Source: CAZOWL01 sp964583605
Lineage (GTDB): Bacteria > Pseudomonadota > Gammaproteobacteria > Chromatiales > Chromatiaceae
Reading direction: 5' to 3'
Length of the DNA stretch: 26,930 nt
Assembly (NCBI GenBank): GCA_964583605.1
Contig: CAZOWL010000061.1
Location: forward strand, 1-26,930
Below, piece by piece: positions 1 to 8,294 of this stretch. The notes beneath the pieces were generated by a model. The model searched no databases and was not told the DNA's origin. It saw only the letters and a program-made list of their open reading frames with translations. Positions within the stretch are counted from its first letter, which is position 1. Every line of letters starts with the position of its first letter. A program made the translations under genes and the position numbers.

Positions 1-158
1 TGTCATCGTCCGGGGTGGCTCGCCTCGGCCCATGATCGTTACCATGAAATTCGCGCAGCACGATCGCTCCCTCGCCCTCTGGGAGAGGGGTGAGGGAACG
101 TTCAGGGCCGAGGCGACATGTCATCGTCCGGGGTGGCTCGCCTCGGCCCATGATCGTT
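1..158 (+). repeat. Dispersed intergenic palindromic repeat, copy A
   Basis: Bases 1-40 are an exact direct copy of 119-158, so a solitary tail lies ahead of a full unit (about 46-158). The full unit has the layout shared by all copies: a conserved head (ATGAAATTCGCGCAGCACG), a small hairpin (CCCTC-TGGGA-GAGGG inside CTCCCTC/GTGAGGGA), then a long stem formed by 97-116 and 138-158 with one bulged base. In this copy the fourth stem pair is C-G where the other copies have G-C, and both arms have changed. It sits just past the 3' end of the glycogen phosphorylase gene. Confidence 0.85.
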
Positions 159-162
159 AGGC

Positions 163-2673
163 TCAGTCACGCGGTAGCGGCGCGACAGGTGCCAGTCTCC
201 AGATATTCTGGTTGTACTCGCCAATTGTGCGATCTGACGAGAAGCGGCCGCTGTGGGCGGCGTTGATCACACTCATGCGGAGCCACCGTGCCGGATCCTG
301 ATAGGCCAGCGCGGCACGCTCCTGCGCCTCGATGTAGCTGCGGAAATCCGCGGCCGTCATCCATGGGTCCTGCGGGTCACGAATCGATTGCATGATCGGG
401 TCGAAGATCCCCGGCTCGAACTGATTGAAATGGCTGCTCTCAAGCAGCTGCATGACCGTTCGTAGGTCCGGATCGCCGGCGATGATGCCGTTTGGGTCGT
501 AGCCATGCCGTCGCGCTTCGACCTCTTCGGCGGTGAGTCCGAAGAGGAAAAAGTTGTCGTCTCCGACCTGCTCTCGGATTTCGATGTTGGCTCCGTCCAG
601 CGTGCCGATCGTCACGGCTCCATTCATCATGAATTTCATGTTTCCGGTGCCGGAGGCCTCCTTGCCGGCCGTGGAGATCTGCTCTGAAAGGTCCGTGCCC
701 GGGGCGATGATCTCCATCAACGATACCCGATAACCCGGGATGAAGGCGATGCATAAGCGGCCGGCCGTGGCCGAGTCGGCGTTGACCACCCTCGCCACGT
801 TGTTGATCAGCTTGATGATGGTCTTCGCCATGATGTAGCCGGGCGCGGCCTTGCCACCCAGTAGCACGCAGCGTGGCGTCCAGTTCGCTGTATCGCCCCG
901 CTTGATCCGGCTGTAGAGGTGAATGACATGCAGGACGTTGAGTAACTGCCGCTTGTACTCGTGGATCCGCTTGACCTGCACGTCGAACATCGCATTGAGG
1001 GGAAATTCGACCCGGCAGTACTCGCGTACCGCCTCCGCGAGGCGCTGCTTATTGGTCAGTTTCACCGAATGCCAACGGTCGCAGAACCCAGGGTCATCGG
1101 CGTAGGGCGCGAGGCGCTCGAGCTGTTCGAGGTCGTGCATCCAGCCGTCGCCGATGTGCTCGTTGAGGAGATCCCGCAGGCCGGGATTGCATAGGGCGAG
1201 CCAGCGTCGCGGCGTGACACCGTTGGTCTTGTTGTTGAACTTGCTCGGCCAGAGCTCGGAGAAGTCGCGGAACAGGCCGCTGCGCAGGAGCTTGGAATGT
1301 AGCTCGGCGACGCCGTTGACGGAGAAGCTGCCGACGATTGCGAGGTAGGCCATGCGCACCTGCGGATCGTCCCCTTCCTCGATCAGCGACATCCGTCGTT
1401 GGCGGTCCGAGTCGCCTGGCCATTTGGCGGCCACCTCGCTGAGAAAGCGGGCATTGATCTCGTAAATGATCTGCAGCAGTCGCGGCAGCAGGCGCTGAAA
1501 GAGGCGCACCGGCCAGCGCTCGAGGGCCTCGGGCAGCAGGGTGTGGTTGGTGTACGCCATGGTTCGGGTTGTGATCGACCAGGCCGCATCCCAATCTAGC
1601 GCCTGCTCGTCCATGAGCTGGCGCATCAGCTCGGCGACCGAGATGGCCGGATGCGTGTCATTGAGCTGGAAGCAGTTCCTATCGGCGAACGTCGTGAAGT
1701 CGCGCCCGTTCAGTCGGATCCATTCGCGCATCACGTCCTTGATACTGGCGCTGGCCAGGAAGTACTGCTGGCGCAGCCTGAGCTCCTTGCCGCACTCGTT
1801 CGCGTCGTTGGGATAGAGCACCATCGTGATGTGCTCGGCGCTATTCTTCTCGGCGACCGACTCCGGATAGCTGCCGGCATTGAACTCGTGCAGATCGAAC
1901 TCATCCGTGGCGGCCGCCTTCCAAAGCCTCAGGGTGTTGATCGTGTCGTTGCGGTATCCGGGGATCGGCGTGTCAAAGGGCACCGCGAGCACGTCCTGGG
2001 TGTCGACCCAGCGGACTCGCGTGCGACCGTTGTCGTCCCGGTGTACCTCGGTGCGCCCGCCGAATTGGATCCTCTGCGTGTACTCTGGGCGCTCGAACTC
2101 CCATGGGTTGCCTTCGCGCAGCCAGTGATCCGGTTCCTCGACCTGGTAGCCGTTCTCGATCAGCTGTCGAAACATCCCATATTCGTAGCGCAGCCCATAG
2201 CCTTTGACGGGAAGTTGCAGCGTCGCGCAAGAATCAAGGAAGCAGGCCGCGAGGCGGCCGAGACCGCCATTGCCGAGACCCGGGTCGGGCTCGTTCTCGG
2301 CGATCTCCTCGAGCAACAGGCCGAGGTCGAGCAGGGCCTGCTCGACCTCGTTGGTGATGCCGAGGTTCAGCATCGCATTGCTCAAGGCGCGCCCCGTCAA
2401 AAACTCCAGCGACAGGTAATAGGTGCGCTTACACTGCGCCTCATCGTGCGCCCGTCGTGTGCGTTTCCAGCGCTCCATTAGCCGATCGCGCAGGGCGGTC
2501 GCGAGGGCGCGATACGGATAGTAGGCCGAGCGGCAGTCCTCGTCCCGGCCAAAGGTGTTCGCGTAGTAGCGCTTGAAGTCCTCGGCCAAACCGACCCGGT
2601 CCATGGTCAGCGGCGGGACCTCCAATAGGCGGGCATTGGGCTGGCTTTTCGTGAGGTCCATGAAAGGCGGCAT
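163..2673 (-). CDS. glgP: Glycogen/starch/alpha-glucan phosphorylase
   Basis: Phosphorolysis of alpha-1,4-glucan to glucose-1-phosphate in the cytoplasm, i.e. mobilisation of stored glycogen. The protein (about 836 residues) is of normal family length and collinear with GlgP/MalP: the YYLSLEFLTGRAL and DPGLGNGGLGRLAACFLDS motifs lie near the N-terminus, QLNDTHPAISVAELMR in the middle, VQVKRIHEYKRQLLN near residue 570, and the pyridoxal-phosphate lysine in EASGTGNMKFMMNGA near residue 680. The frame opens at a TTG at 2685, but the ATG at 2673 (MPPFMDLTKS) is preferred; a third candidate is the ATG at 2661. None has a strong Shine-Dalgarno sequence. It is the last gene of a minus-strand run, and no other glg gene is present. 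Family identity is certain; substrate preference (glycogen or maltodextrin) cannot be read from sequence alone. Confidence 0.95.
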   Translation of the reverse strand: MPPFMDLTKSQPNARLLEVPPLTMDRVGLAEDFKRYYANTFGRDEDCRSAYYPYRALATALRDRLMERWKRTRRAHDEAQCKRTYYLSLEFLTGRALSNAMLNLGITNEVEQALLDLGLLLEEIAENEPDPGLGNGGLGRLAACFLDSCATLQLPVKGYGLRYEYGMFRQLIENGYQVEEPDHWLREGNPWEFERPEYTQRIQFGGRTEVHRDDNGRTRVRWVDTQDVLAVPFDTPIPGYRNDTINTLRLWKAAATDEFDLHEFNAGSYPESVAEKNSAEHITMVLYPNDANECGKELRLRQQYFLASASIKDVMREWIRLNGRDFTTFADRNCFQLNDTHPAISVAELMRQLMDEQALDWDAAWSITTRTMAYTNHTLLPEALERWPVRLFQRLLPRLLQIIYEINARFLSEVAAKWPGDSDRQRRMSLIEEGDDPQVRMAYLAIVGSFSVNGVAELHSKLLRSGLFRDFSELWPSKFNNKTNGVTPRRWLALCNPGLRDLLNEHIGDGWMHDLEQLERLAPYADDPGFCDRWHSVKLTNKQRLAEAVREYCRVEFPLNAMFDVQVKRIHEYKRQLLNVLHVIHLYSRIKRGDTANWTPRCVLLGGKAAPGYIMAKTIIKLINNVARVVNADSATAGRLCIAFIPGYRVSLMEIIAPGTDLSEQISTAGKEASGTGNMKFMMNGAVTIGTLDGANIEIREQVGDDNFFLFGLTAEEVEARRHGYDPNGIIAGDPDLRTVMQLLESSHFNQFEPGIFDPIMQSIRDPQDPWMTAADFRSYIEAQERAALAYQDPARWLRMSVINAAHSGRFSSDRTIGEYNQNIWRLAPVAPLPRD

Positions 2674-2897
2674 AGGTCTACCCAAGAGAATTCAAAATCG
2701 TGAGAAAAGAGCGCGGCATATTAGCAACGTCGGCGCACTCTACCAACCGGTTCCAGGGGCGATTGCCGGAAACTGTGAGAGCAGAGTGGTGAGGCATTCG
2801 CGTCCGCTTTGAAAAGACTGCGCGCCGGAGCGGAGCAAATCGGTGACGGCCGGCGCGAGGGCCGTCACATCGCATACGAGCCGGCGGCAATCCTTGT

Positions 2898-4799
2898 CTA
2901 AGGTGCGACGGCGCTCTCCGCCCGTTCTAGCTCTTCAGATGCGACCAGCCACTCGGTCTCAACCTGCTCGAGTGCGCCATCGAGCTGGCGCTTGTCTTCC
3001 AGCAGCGCGAGCAGGCGCGCCTTCGCCTCGGGCTGATACAGCTCCGGAGAGGCAAGGGCTCGCTCGAGATCACGGCGACGCCCGGCGAGCGTCCCGAGCT
3101 CCTGTTCCAGATCGGCGAGCCTCCGCTTGAGCGGTTGCAGGCGTTGTCGGGCCAAGGCGTCACGTTGCCGCTGCGCCTTGCGGGACTCTAGACTTGGCTC
3201 GAGCGCTGCCTTAGGGCGCTCTTGGGCTTTACTTTGCTCGGCGAGCCAAGCCGGGTACTCGTCAAGATCTCCGCGAAAATCGCTCACGCCCCCCTCATCG
3301 ACGAGCAGAAGGCGATCGGTCGTGACGCGGAGCAGATGGCGGTCGTGTGAGACGATGACCAGGGCGCCCTCATAGGCCTGCACCGCCGTGGCGAGGGCAT
3401 GGCGCATCTCGATATCGAGGTGGTTGGTCGGCTCGTCGAGCAACAGCAAGCTGGGTGCTTGGCGCACGAGCAGGGCGAGGGCGAGGCGTGCCTTCTCGCC
3501 GCCAGATAGGGGGGCAACCGGCTCCAATGCGCGGTCTCCAGAGAAGCCGAACCCGCCGAGGAAGTCACGGTGGTCCTGCTCGCTGGCGCGCGGATCGAGG
3601 TGGCGCAGGTGATCGAGCGGGGTCTCGTCGGTACGGAGCTGATCGAGCTGGTGCTGGGCGAAGTAGCCGATCTTGAGGTCCTGGGCCATCTCGAACCGTC
3701 CAGACAGCACCGGCAGGTGGCCGGCGAGGAGCTTGACGAGGGTTGACTTGCCGGCGCCGTTCCGCCCCAAGAGGCCGATCCGGTCGCCGGGCGCCAGGCT
3801 CAGACTGATCTCGGTCAGCACCCTGTGCTCGGCGTAGCCCGTGGCGACCTCGTCGAGGCGCAGCAATGGGTGAGGCAGGTCACCACAAACTGGGAAATCG
3901 AACCGGAACGGCGTATCGACGTGCGCCGGGGCGATCTCCTCCATCCGCTCTAGGGCCTTGAGGCGGCTCTGCGCCTGGCGCGCCTTGCTCGCCTTGGCGC
4001 GGAAGCGCTCGACGAAGCGCTGGATCTCAGCGACCGCGCGCTGCTGGCGCTCGTAGGCGGTGTGCTGATGGGCGAGACGTTCGGCGCGTTGCCGCTCGAA
4101 GGCAGAGTAGTCGCCTGTGTAGAGCCACATCTGTCCGTGCTCGATATGCAGGATGTGGCCAGCGATCGCATCGAGGAATTCGCGATCATGCGAGATCAAG
4201 AGCAGGGTGCCTGGATAGCTCCGCAGCCAGGTTTCGAGCCAGATGACCGCATCGAGATCGAGGTGATTGGTCGGCTCATCGAGCAGCAGCAGGTCCGAGC
4301 GGCACATCAGCGCGCGGGCCAGGGCAAGACGCATGCGCCAGCCGCCGGAGAAGCTGTCGACCGGTCGCTGCTCGTCCGCTGGCGCGAAGCCGAGACCATG
4401 GAGCAGGCGACCGGCTCGGCTTGCGGCCTCGTAGCCGCCAATGGCCTCGAGGCGGCCATGTAGCTCCGCCTGGCGCAGCCCGTCGCCGCGCGCCTCGGCC
4501 GCAGCCAGCTCCGCCTGGACCAGGCGCAGCTCCTGATCGCCATCCATGACCAGGTCCAGCGCGCTTCGCGTGCCGGCGGGGGTTTGTTGGGCGACATGGG
4601 CGATGACCCACTGCTCGGGGACCACGGCCTCGCCGACATCCGGCTGAAGCTCGCCGAGAAGCAGCGCGAACAGGCTCGATTTGCCGCAGCCGTTGGCCCC
4701 GACGATGCCGACCTTCTGCCCCGACTGGAGGCGCAGATCGACCCCGCTCAGGAGGAGCCGGCCACCGCGGCGTAGGCTGAGATTCCGCAGTTGAATCAT
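2898..4799 (-). CDS. yheS: ABC-F family ATP-binding protein, YheS type
   Basis: A cytoplasmic 633-residue protein with two ABC ATPase domains and no membrane segments, the ABC-F arrangement. Domain 1 has Walker A GANGCGKSS (about residue 34), signature FSGGWRMRLALARAL and Walker B LLLLDEPTNHLDLDAV. The linker of about 80 residues is rich in Arg/Lys/Gln (PtIM-like, FVERFRAKASKARQAQSRLK). Domain 2 has GRNGAGKST, LSGGEKARLALALLV and LLLLDEPTNHLDIEM. The C-terminal 100 residues are strongly charged and predicted coiled coil. Length, linker and C-terminal extension fit YheS better than EttA or Uup. ABC-F proteins act on ribosomes; the exact role of YheS is less settled. The start is the ATG at 4799, with a poor Shine-Dalgarno sequence. 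It lies 80 bp downstream of yifB on the same strand. Confidence 0.92.
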   Translation of the reverse strand: MIQLRNLSLRRGGRLLLSGVDLRLQSGQKVGIVGANGCGKSSLFALLLGELQPDVGEAVVPEQWVIAHVAQQTPAGTRSALDLVMDGDQELRLVQAELAAAEARGDGLRQAELHGRLEAIGGYEAASRAGRLLHGLGFAPADEQRPVDSFSGGWRMRLALARALMCRSDLLLLDEPTNHLDLDAVIWLETWLRSYPGTLLLISHDREFLDAIAGHILHIEHGQMWLYTGDYSAFERQRAERLAHQHTAYERQQRAVAEIQRFVERFRAKASKARQAQSRLKALERMEEIAPAHVDTPFRFDFPVCGDLPHPLLRLDEVATGYAEHRVLTEISLSLAPGDRIGLLGRNGAGKSTLVKLLAGHLPVLSGRFEMAQDLKIGYFAQHQLDQLRTDETPLDHLRHLDPRASEQDHRDFLGGFGFSGDRALEPVAPLSGGEKARLALALLVRQAPSLLLLDEPTNHLDIEMRHALATAVQAYEGALVIVSHDRHLLRVTTDRLLLVDEGGVSDFRGDLDEYPAWLAEQSKAQERPKAALEPSLESRKAQRQRDALARQRLQPLKRRLADLEQELGTLAGRRRDLERALASPELYQPEAKARLLALLEDKRQLDGALEQVETEWLVASEELERAESAVAP

Positions 4800-4879
4800 C
4801 GCAGGTGAATCCGCAGAGGCAGTCGCGAGCGCGCCCTGTTAGAGCCGCCTCGGCGCTCTCGACAAATCGCCCTCGAGGG

Positions 4880-6403
4880 TCATTGAAGCGACGGGCGGCG
4901 ATCGAGACGCCGGTACCCGATCGCCTCGCTGAGGTGCGTCGGCGCGATCTCCTCTCTCTCGTCCAGGTCCGCGATGGTGCGGGCGAGCTTGAGGACCCGG
5001 TGATAGGCACGCGCCGAGAGGCCGAGACGCTCGATGGCCTGCGCGACCAGGGCTTGGCCGGCGCGATCGAGTGCGCAGAAGCGATCGATCTCCCGCGGGC
5101 CCAGGTCGCCGTTTGGCTTACCGGCGCGCGCGAGCTGTCGTTGCCGGGCCGCCTCGACGCGCGCGCGCACCGCGGCGCTGTCCTCTGCCCCCATATTCGC
5201 CGGCGCCCCAAGACGCTCAGGCGGCAACCTGGGCACCTCGACCTGCATATCGATGCGGTCGAGCAAGGGGCCCGAGATCCGCGCCCGGTAACGGGCGACC
5301 TGCTCGGCATGACAACGGCAACGGCCGCTCGTGTCCCCGAAGTAGCCGCAGGGGCAAGGGTTCATGGCCGCGACCAACTGAAAGCGGGCGGGGAACTCGG
5401 CCTGCTGAGCGGCCCTCGAGATATGGATCCGCCCCGACTCGAGCGGCTCGCGCAACGCCTCGAGCACGCGCCGATCGAACTCGGGCAGCTCGTCGAGGAA
5501 CAGTACCCCGAGATGTGCCAGCGAGACCTCGCCCGGCCGCGGGTTGCTGCCGCCGCCGACCAAGGCTACGCCAGAGGCGGTATGGTGCGGGGCACGGAAC
5601 GGACGCTGTCGCCACCGCTGCAGGGCGAACGGCTCGCGATCGCATACCGACTGCACCGCGGCGGTCTCCAGTGCCTCGGCCTCGTCCATGCTGGGCAGGA
5701 TCCCTGGCAGGCGGCTGGCGAGCATCGTCTTCCCGGTACCTGGCGGGCCGATAAGGAGGAGGCTGTGCCGGCCGGCGGCGGCGATCTCGAGTGCGCGCTT
5801 GGCCTGTTCCTGCCCGCGCACGTCGCCGAGATCCGGATAGTCGATGCGGTCGCTCGTCCAGGGCTGCGGCCGATGGACCGGCAAGGGCGTGAGGCCGTTC
5901 AGGTGCTCGCAGATCTCCAGAAGGTGTCCAGCGGGATGGATGCGGAGGTCACCGCCGACCAAGGCGGCCTCCTCGGCGTTCTCGCGCGGCACGATCAGCG
6001 CCCGGCCGGCGTCGCGCGCGGCGATCGCCGCAGGCAAGACCCCCGTGACCGGGCGGAGCGCGCCGGAGAGGGCCAGCTCGCCGATGCATTCGATGTCCGC
6101 GAGCGCCGGGCTGCGGATCTGACCCGAGGCCCCGAGGATGCCGAGCGCGATGGGCAGGTCGAAGCGGCCGCCTTCCTTGGGCAGATCCGCTGGGGCCAGA
6201 TTCACCGTGACCCGGCCGAGCGGAAACTGAAAACGCCCGTTCAGCAGCGCTCCCCGGACACGATCCTTGCTCTCGCGCACGGCCATCTCCGGCAACCCGA
6301 CGATAGACATACCCGGCAGGCCTCCGGAGAGGTGCACCTCAACGGTGACCGCGGGTGCCGCGATGCCTTGTCGCGCGCGGCTGTGCAGGACGCAGAGGCT
6401 CAC
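4880..6403 (-). CDS. yifB: YifB/ComM family Mg-chelatase-like AAA+ ATPase
   Basis: A 507-residue protein, normal for the YifB/ComM family. The N-terminal ChlI-like domain (about 1-165) contains VEVHLSGGLPGMSIVGLPE and KEGGRFDLPIALGIL. The AAA+ module follows with Walker A GPPGTGKTM (about residue 219) and a Walker B-like LFLDELPEF. AMNPCPCGYFGD and the C-terminal Mg-chelatase domain (SARAYHRVLKLARTIADL) complete it. In naturally competent bacteria ComM is a helicase aiding branch migration during integration of transforming DNA; here that role is inference. The start codon is GTG at 6403, 15 bp after ubiK, so the two are probably cotranscribed. A long open frame on the opposite strand (4805-6565) is a codon-bias shadow. 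Confidence 0.94.
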   Translation of the reverse strand: MSLCVLHSRARQGIAAPAVTVEVHLSGGLPGMSIVGLPEMAVRESKDRVRGALLNGRFQFPLGRVTVNLAPADLPKEGGRFDLPIALGILGASGQIRSPALADIECIGELALSGALRPVTGVLPAAIAARDAGRALIVPRENAEEAALVGGDLRIHPAGHLLEICEHLNGLTPLPVHRPQPWTSDRIDYPDLGDVRGQEQAKRALEIAAAGRHSLLLIGPPGTGKTMLASRLPGILPSMDEAEALETAAVQSVCDREPFALQRWRQRPFRAPHHTASGVALVGGGSNPRPGEVSLAHLGVLFLDELPEFDRRVLEALREPLESGRIHISRAAQQAEFPARFQLVAAMNPCPCGYFGDTSGRCRCHAEQVARYRARISGPLLDRIDMQVEVPRLPPERLGAPANMGAEDSAAVRARVEAARQRQLARAGKPNGDLGPREIDRFCALDRAGQALVAQAIERLGLSARAYHRVLKLARTIADLDEREEIAPTHLSEAIGYRRLDRRPSLQ

Positions 6404-6418
6404 CTTGGGGCGGGGCAG

Positions 6419-6700
6419 CTAGTCTCCCGCAGGCCCCGTCGCATCCGGATGGATCTCCGTGTGGCCCTGCTCGAGCTCGGTGACACGGGCCTCGAGCGCC
6501 GTCAGCTTGGCCCGTGTCCGCGCGAGTACGGCGGCCTGCACGTCGAATTCGGCGCGGGTTACTAGATCCAGCTTGGCGAGTGCCGCCTCGAGAGTCGCTC
6601 GCAGGTTCTTGTTCACGTCCTCGTGGAGCATCTGTAGGCCCTTTGGCAGGCTCCCAGTGAGCCGTTGGGCGAGATCATCGAGTTGCTTGGGGTCGAGCAT
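6419..6700 (-). CDS. ubiK: UbiK family ubiquinone biosynthesis accessory factor (BMFP domain)
   Basis: A 93-residue protein beginning MLDPKQLDDLAQRLTGSLP, followed by a helix (NKNLRATLEAALAKLDLVTRAEF) and a C-terminal coiled coil with Leu/Ala heptads (VLARTRAKLTALEARVTELEQ). This is the UbiK/YqiC BMFP-domain layout. UbiK assists the soluble ubiquinone-biosynthesis complex with UbiJ and is needed for efficient aerobic ubiquinone synthesis. The start is ATG 6700. The pairing ubiK-yifB next to a divergently transcribed glnK-amtB region is an arrangement also found in Pseudomonas-type gammaproteobacteria. The tail after about residue 80 is poorly conserved and rich in Asp, Gly and Pro. Confidence 0.88.
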   Translation of the reverse strand: MLDPKQLDDLAQRLTGSLPKGLQMLHEDVNKNLRATLEAALAKLDLVTRAEFDVQAAVLARTRAKLTALEARVTELEQGHTEIHPDATGPAGD

Positions 6701-6843
6701 GGCTGGTCTTCCAGGGCAATGAGTGGGCGCAGAGCGCAGGGGGCGCGCCGCTCTGCGACGGTGGACCGGGTGAAGCGACGCCGGGCTATCCCGTGCGAGC
6801 GCCCATTATAGGTCGGCCTGTTGCGTCCGTCCCGTAAGCCTGG

Positions 6844-6860
6844 TGCACCGTTCTGGTGCG
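6844..6860 (+). promoter_or_regulatory. NtrC binding site (strong)
   Basis: TGCACCGTTCTGGTGCG matches the NtrC palindrome GCACC-N5-GGTGC exactly in both half-sites. Its centre is about 140 bp upstream of the start inferred from the sigma-54 promoter at 6967-6982, the usual distance for an enhancer-bound NtrC dimer (compare glnAp2 of E. coli). Confidence 0.8.
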
Positions 6861-6870
6861 CCGGCGCGCA

Positions 6871-6886
6871 GTCCGGTCCAGGTGCA
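6871..6886 (+). promoter_or_regulatory. Second, weaker NtrC-like site
   Basis: GTCCGGTCCAGGTGCA has one intact half-site (GGTGCA) at the right spacing from a degenerate partner (GTCCG for GCACC). Its centre is about 26 bp, two to three helical turns, from the strong site. Paired strong and weak NtrC sites are common at nitrogen-regulated enhancers. Supported mainly by context. Confidence 0.45.
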
Positions 6887-6966
6887 CGCCCCGCATCTGT
6901 GCAACGCCAGTGTCTCTTTCGCTGCACAAGTGCGTGAGCAGTGGGTTTTTGGTGACAACCGGCGCG

Positions 6967-6982
6967 TGGCATTGACTCTGCA
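6967..6982 (+). promoter_or_regulatory. Sigma-54 promoter of the torF-glnK-amtB operon
   Basis: TGGCATTGACTCTGCA carries the invariant GG (-24) and GC (-12) at the required spacing (consensus TGGCACG-N4-TTGCA). The predicted transcription start is near 6993, giving a leader of roughly 90 nt before the porin gene. With the NtrC palindrome about 140 bp upstream this predicts RpoN/NtrC-dependent induction under nitrogen limitation. Confidence 0.8.
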
Positions 6983-7085
6983 TATGTGTCTCGGGGCCAC
7001 GGCCCTCTGTGTCGGTGGGGGCCTTCTCCCCCGACCGGCGTGAGCCCTTACGCCAGCTATGATGACCTCTGAGGTATTGATTCCA

Positions 7086-7862
7086 ATGACTGTAGAGAAA
7101 AATTTGATCGCCAGCGCAGCGTCTCCCTTGGTTGTGGTCGCGCTGATTTCTCCTGGACTCGCCTTTGCCGATGCCCCCTACAGCTTCAGCGCCAACATCG
7201 GTGTCGTCTCCAATTACCTGTGGCGCGGCACATCGCAGACCGACGATGGGCCGGCCATCCAGGGCGGCCTGGATTTCGCTCATGAGAGCGGGTTCTCGGC
7301 CGGTACCTGGGCGTCGAATGTCGATTTCGCAGACATCGGAGATGATTCCGTAAACCCGCCGATCGTCTACGAAGGCGCCAACTACGAGCTCGACTTGTAC
7401 ATGGGCTACGACTTCACGCTCCCGGTCGAGGACGCCAGCCTCGGACTGAACACCATTTACTATGCGTACCCCGATGCTGATCTTGATATCGATTTCTGGG
7501 AGATCGGTATTTCCGGGGGGTACAAGTTCTTTTCCGCCGGCATCCAGTACACGGTATGGGGTGGTGACGATAACGAGGATGCGCCGTTCGACGAGGGCGA
7601 CTTCTATTACTACGCGAGCCTCGATTTCGCGTTGCCCTACGAGTTCGGCCTGGGCCTGAAGACGGGCTATTACGATTTCGACAGTGATGATGAGAACACC
7701 GGGGCGACCGAGAGCGCCGACTATTGGCACTGGGGCGTCTCGATTAGCCGCGAGGCCGGGGACTTCGGCACCTTTAGCTTCAACTACGAGCAGAACGACG
7801 GCGACGAGGGGATTTGGGACGACGATCCAAAGATCTGGATCGGCTGGAACAAGGAGTTCTAG
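7086..7862 (+). CDS. TorF family putative outer-membrane porin
   Basis: A secreted protein of 258 residues, predicted to be an outer-membrane beta-barrel. Residues 1-28 form a signal peptide (core PLVVVALISPGLAFA, cleavage before DAPYS). The mature part begins YSFSANIGVVSNYLWRGTSQ, typical of the TorF/TIGR02001 family, and continues as alternating aromatic/polar strands very rich in Asp, Tyr and Gly, ending in an aromatic-rich C-terminal strand (KIWIGWNKEF, terminal Phe). An upstream in-frame ATG at 7059 exists, but the ATG at 7086 has GAGG about 11 nt upstream and places the signal peptide correctly. As first gene of a PII/ammonium-channel operon behind a sigma-54/NtrC promoter, it is probably a passage for small nitrogen compounds; the substrate is inferred. 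Confidence 0.88.
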   Translation: MTVEKNLIASAASPLVVVALISPGLAFADAPYSFSANIGVVSNYLWRGTSQTDDGPAIQGGLDFAHESGFSAGTWASNVDFADIGDDSVNPPIVYEGANYELDLYMGYDFTLPVEDASLGLNTIYYAYPDADLDIDFWEIGISGGYKFFSAGIQYTVWGGDDNEDAPFDEGDFYYYASLDFALPYEFGLGLKTGYYDFDSDDENTGATESADYWHWGVSISREAGDFGTFSFNYEQNDGDEGIWDDDPKIWIGWNKEF

Positions 7863-7932
7863 AGGCTATGGGGACTGACCGGGGCGTACGGGTATTGGGC
7901 CTGCATCGCATCGCTAATTTGGAGCTTAACTC

Positions 7933-8271
7933 ATGAAGCTAGTAGCAGCCGTCATCAAGCCCTTTAAGCTCGACGACGTGCGCGAGGCGCTCGCCGATAT
8001 CGGCGTCTCGGGCATCACCGTCATCGAGGTCAAGGGCTTCGGGCGCCAGAAGGGCCACACCGAGCTCTATCGCGGCGCCGAGTACGTCGTCGACTTTCTG
8101 CCCAAGATCAAGATCGAGATCGCCGTCGATGACTCTCTCGTCGATAAGGTCATCGAGGCGATCAGCGGGGCCGCGCGCACCGGCAAGATCGGCGACGGCA
8201 AGATCTTTGTCTTCGACCTGAATCATGTGATCCGGATCCGCACCGGCGAGACCGGTCCGGACGCGCTGTAA
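7933..8271 (+). CDS. glnK: Nitrogen regulatory protein PII (GlnK type)
   Basis: A 112-residue trimeric signal protein that senses 2-oxoglutarate and ATP/ADP and, in the GlnK-AmtB pair, plugs the ammonium channel when nitrogen is plentiful. It starts MKLVAAVIKPFKLDDVREAL. The T-loop reads GHTELYRGAEYVVDFLPK, with the uridylylation tyrosine at residue 51. The B-loop is TGKIGDGKIFV (about residues 83-93) and the C-loop has RIRTGETG. GGAG stands upstream of ATG 7933. The 70 bp gap after the porin gene shows no obvious promoter and the gap to amtB is 23 bp, so all three genes are probably one operon. Confidence 0.96.
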   Translation: MKLVAAVIKPFKLDDVREALADIGVSGITVIEVKGFGRQKGHTELYRGAEYVVDFLPKIKIEIAVDDSLVDKVIEAISGAARTGKIGDGKIFVFDLNHVIRIRTGETGPDAL

Positions 8272-8294
8272 TCGCAGAACTGGGGATAGCGATA

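Noticed and set aside
1651..2481. 276-codon plus-strand frame opposite glycogen phosphorylase
   Set aside because: Shadow of glgP; no start signal and no family resemblance.
4805..6565. 586-codon open frame on the plus strand opposite yifB
   Set aside because: Exactly antisense to a well-matched YifB gene; the product is low-complexity Arg/Gly/Ala/Asp sequence without domains, typical of GC-rich codon-bias shadows.
6786..7730. 314-codon minus-strand frame over the porin gene and its promoter
   Set aside because: Overlaps the porin gene, NtrC sites and sigma-54 promoter; no domain and no ribosome-binding site.
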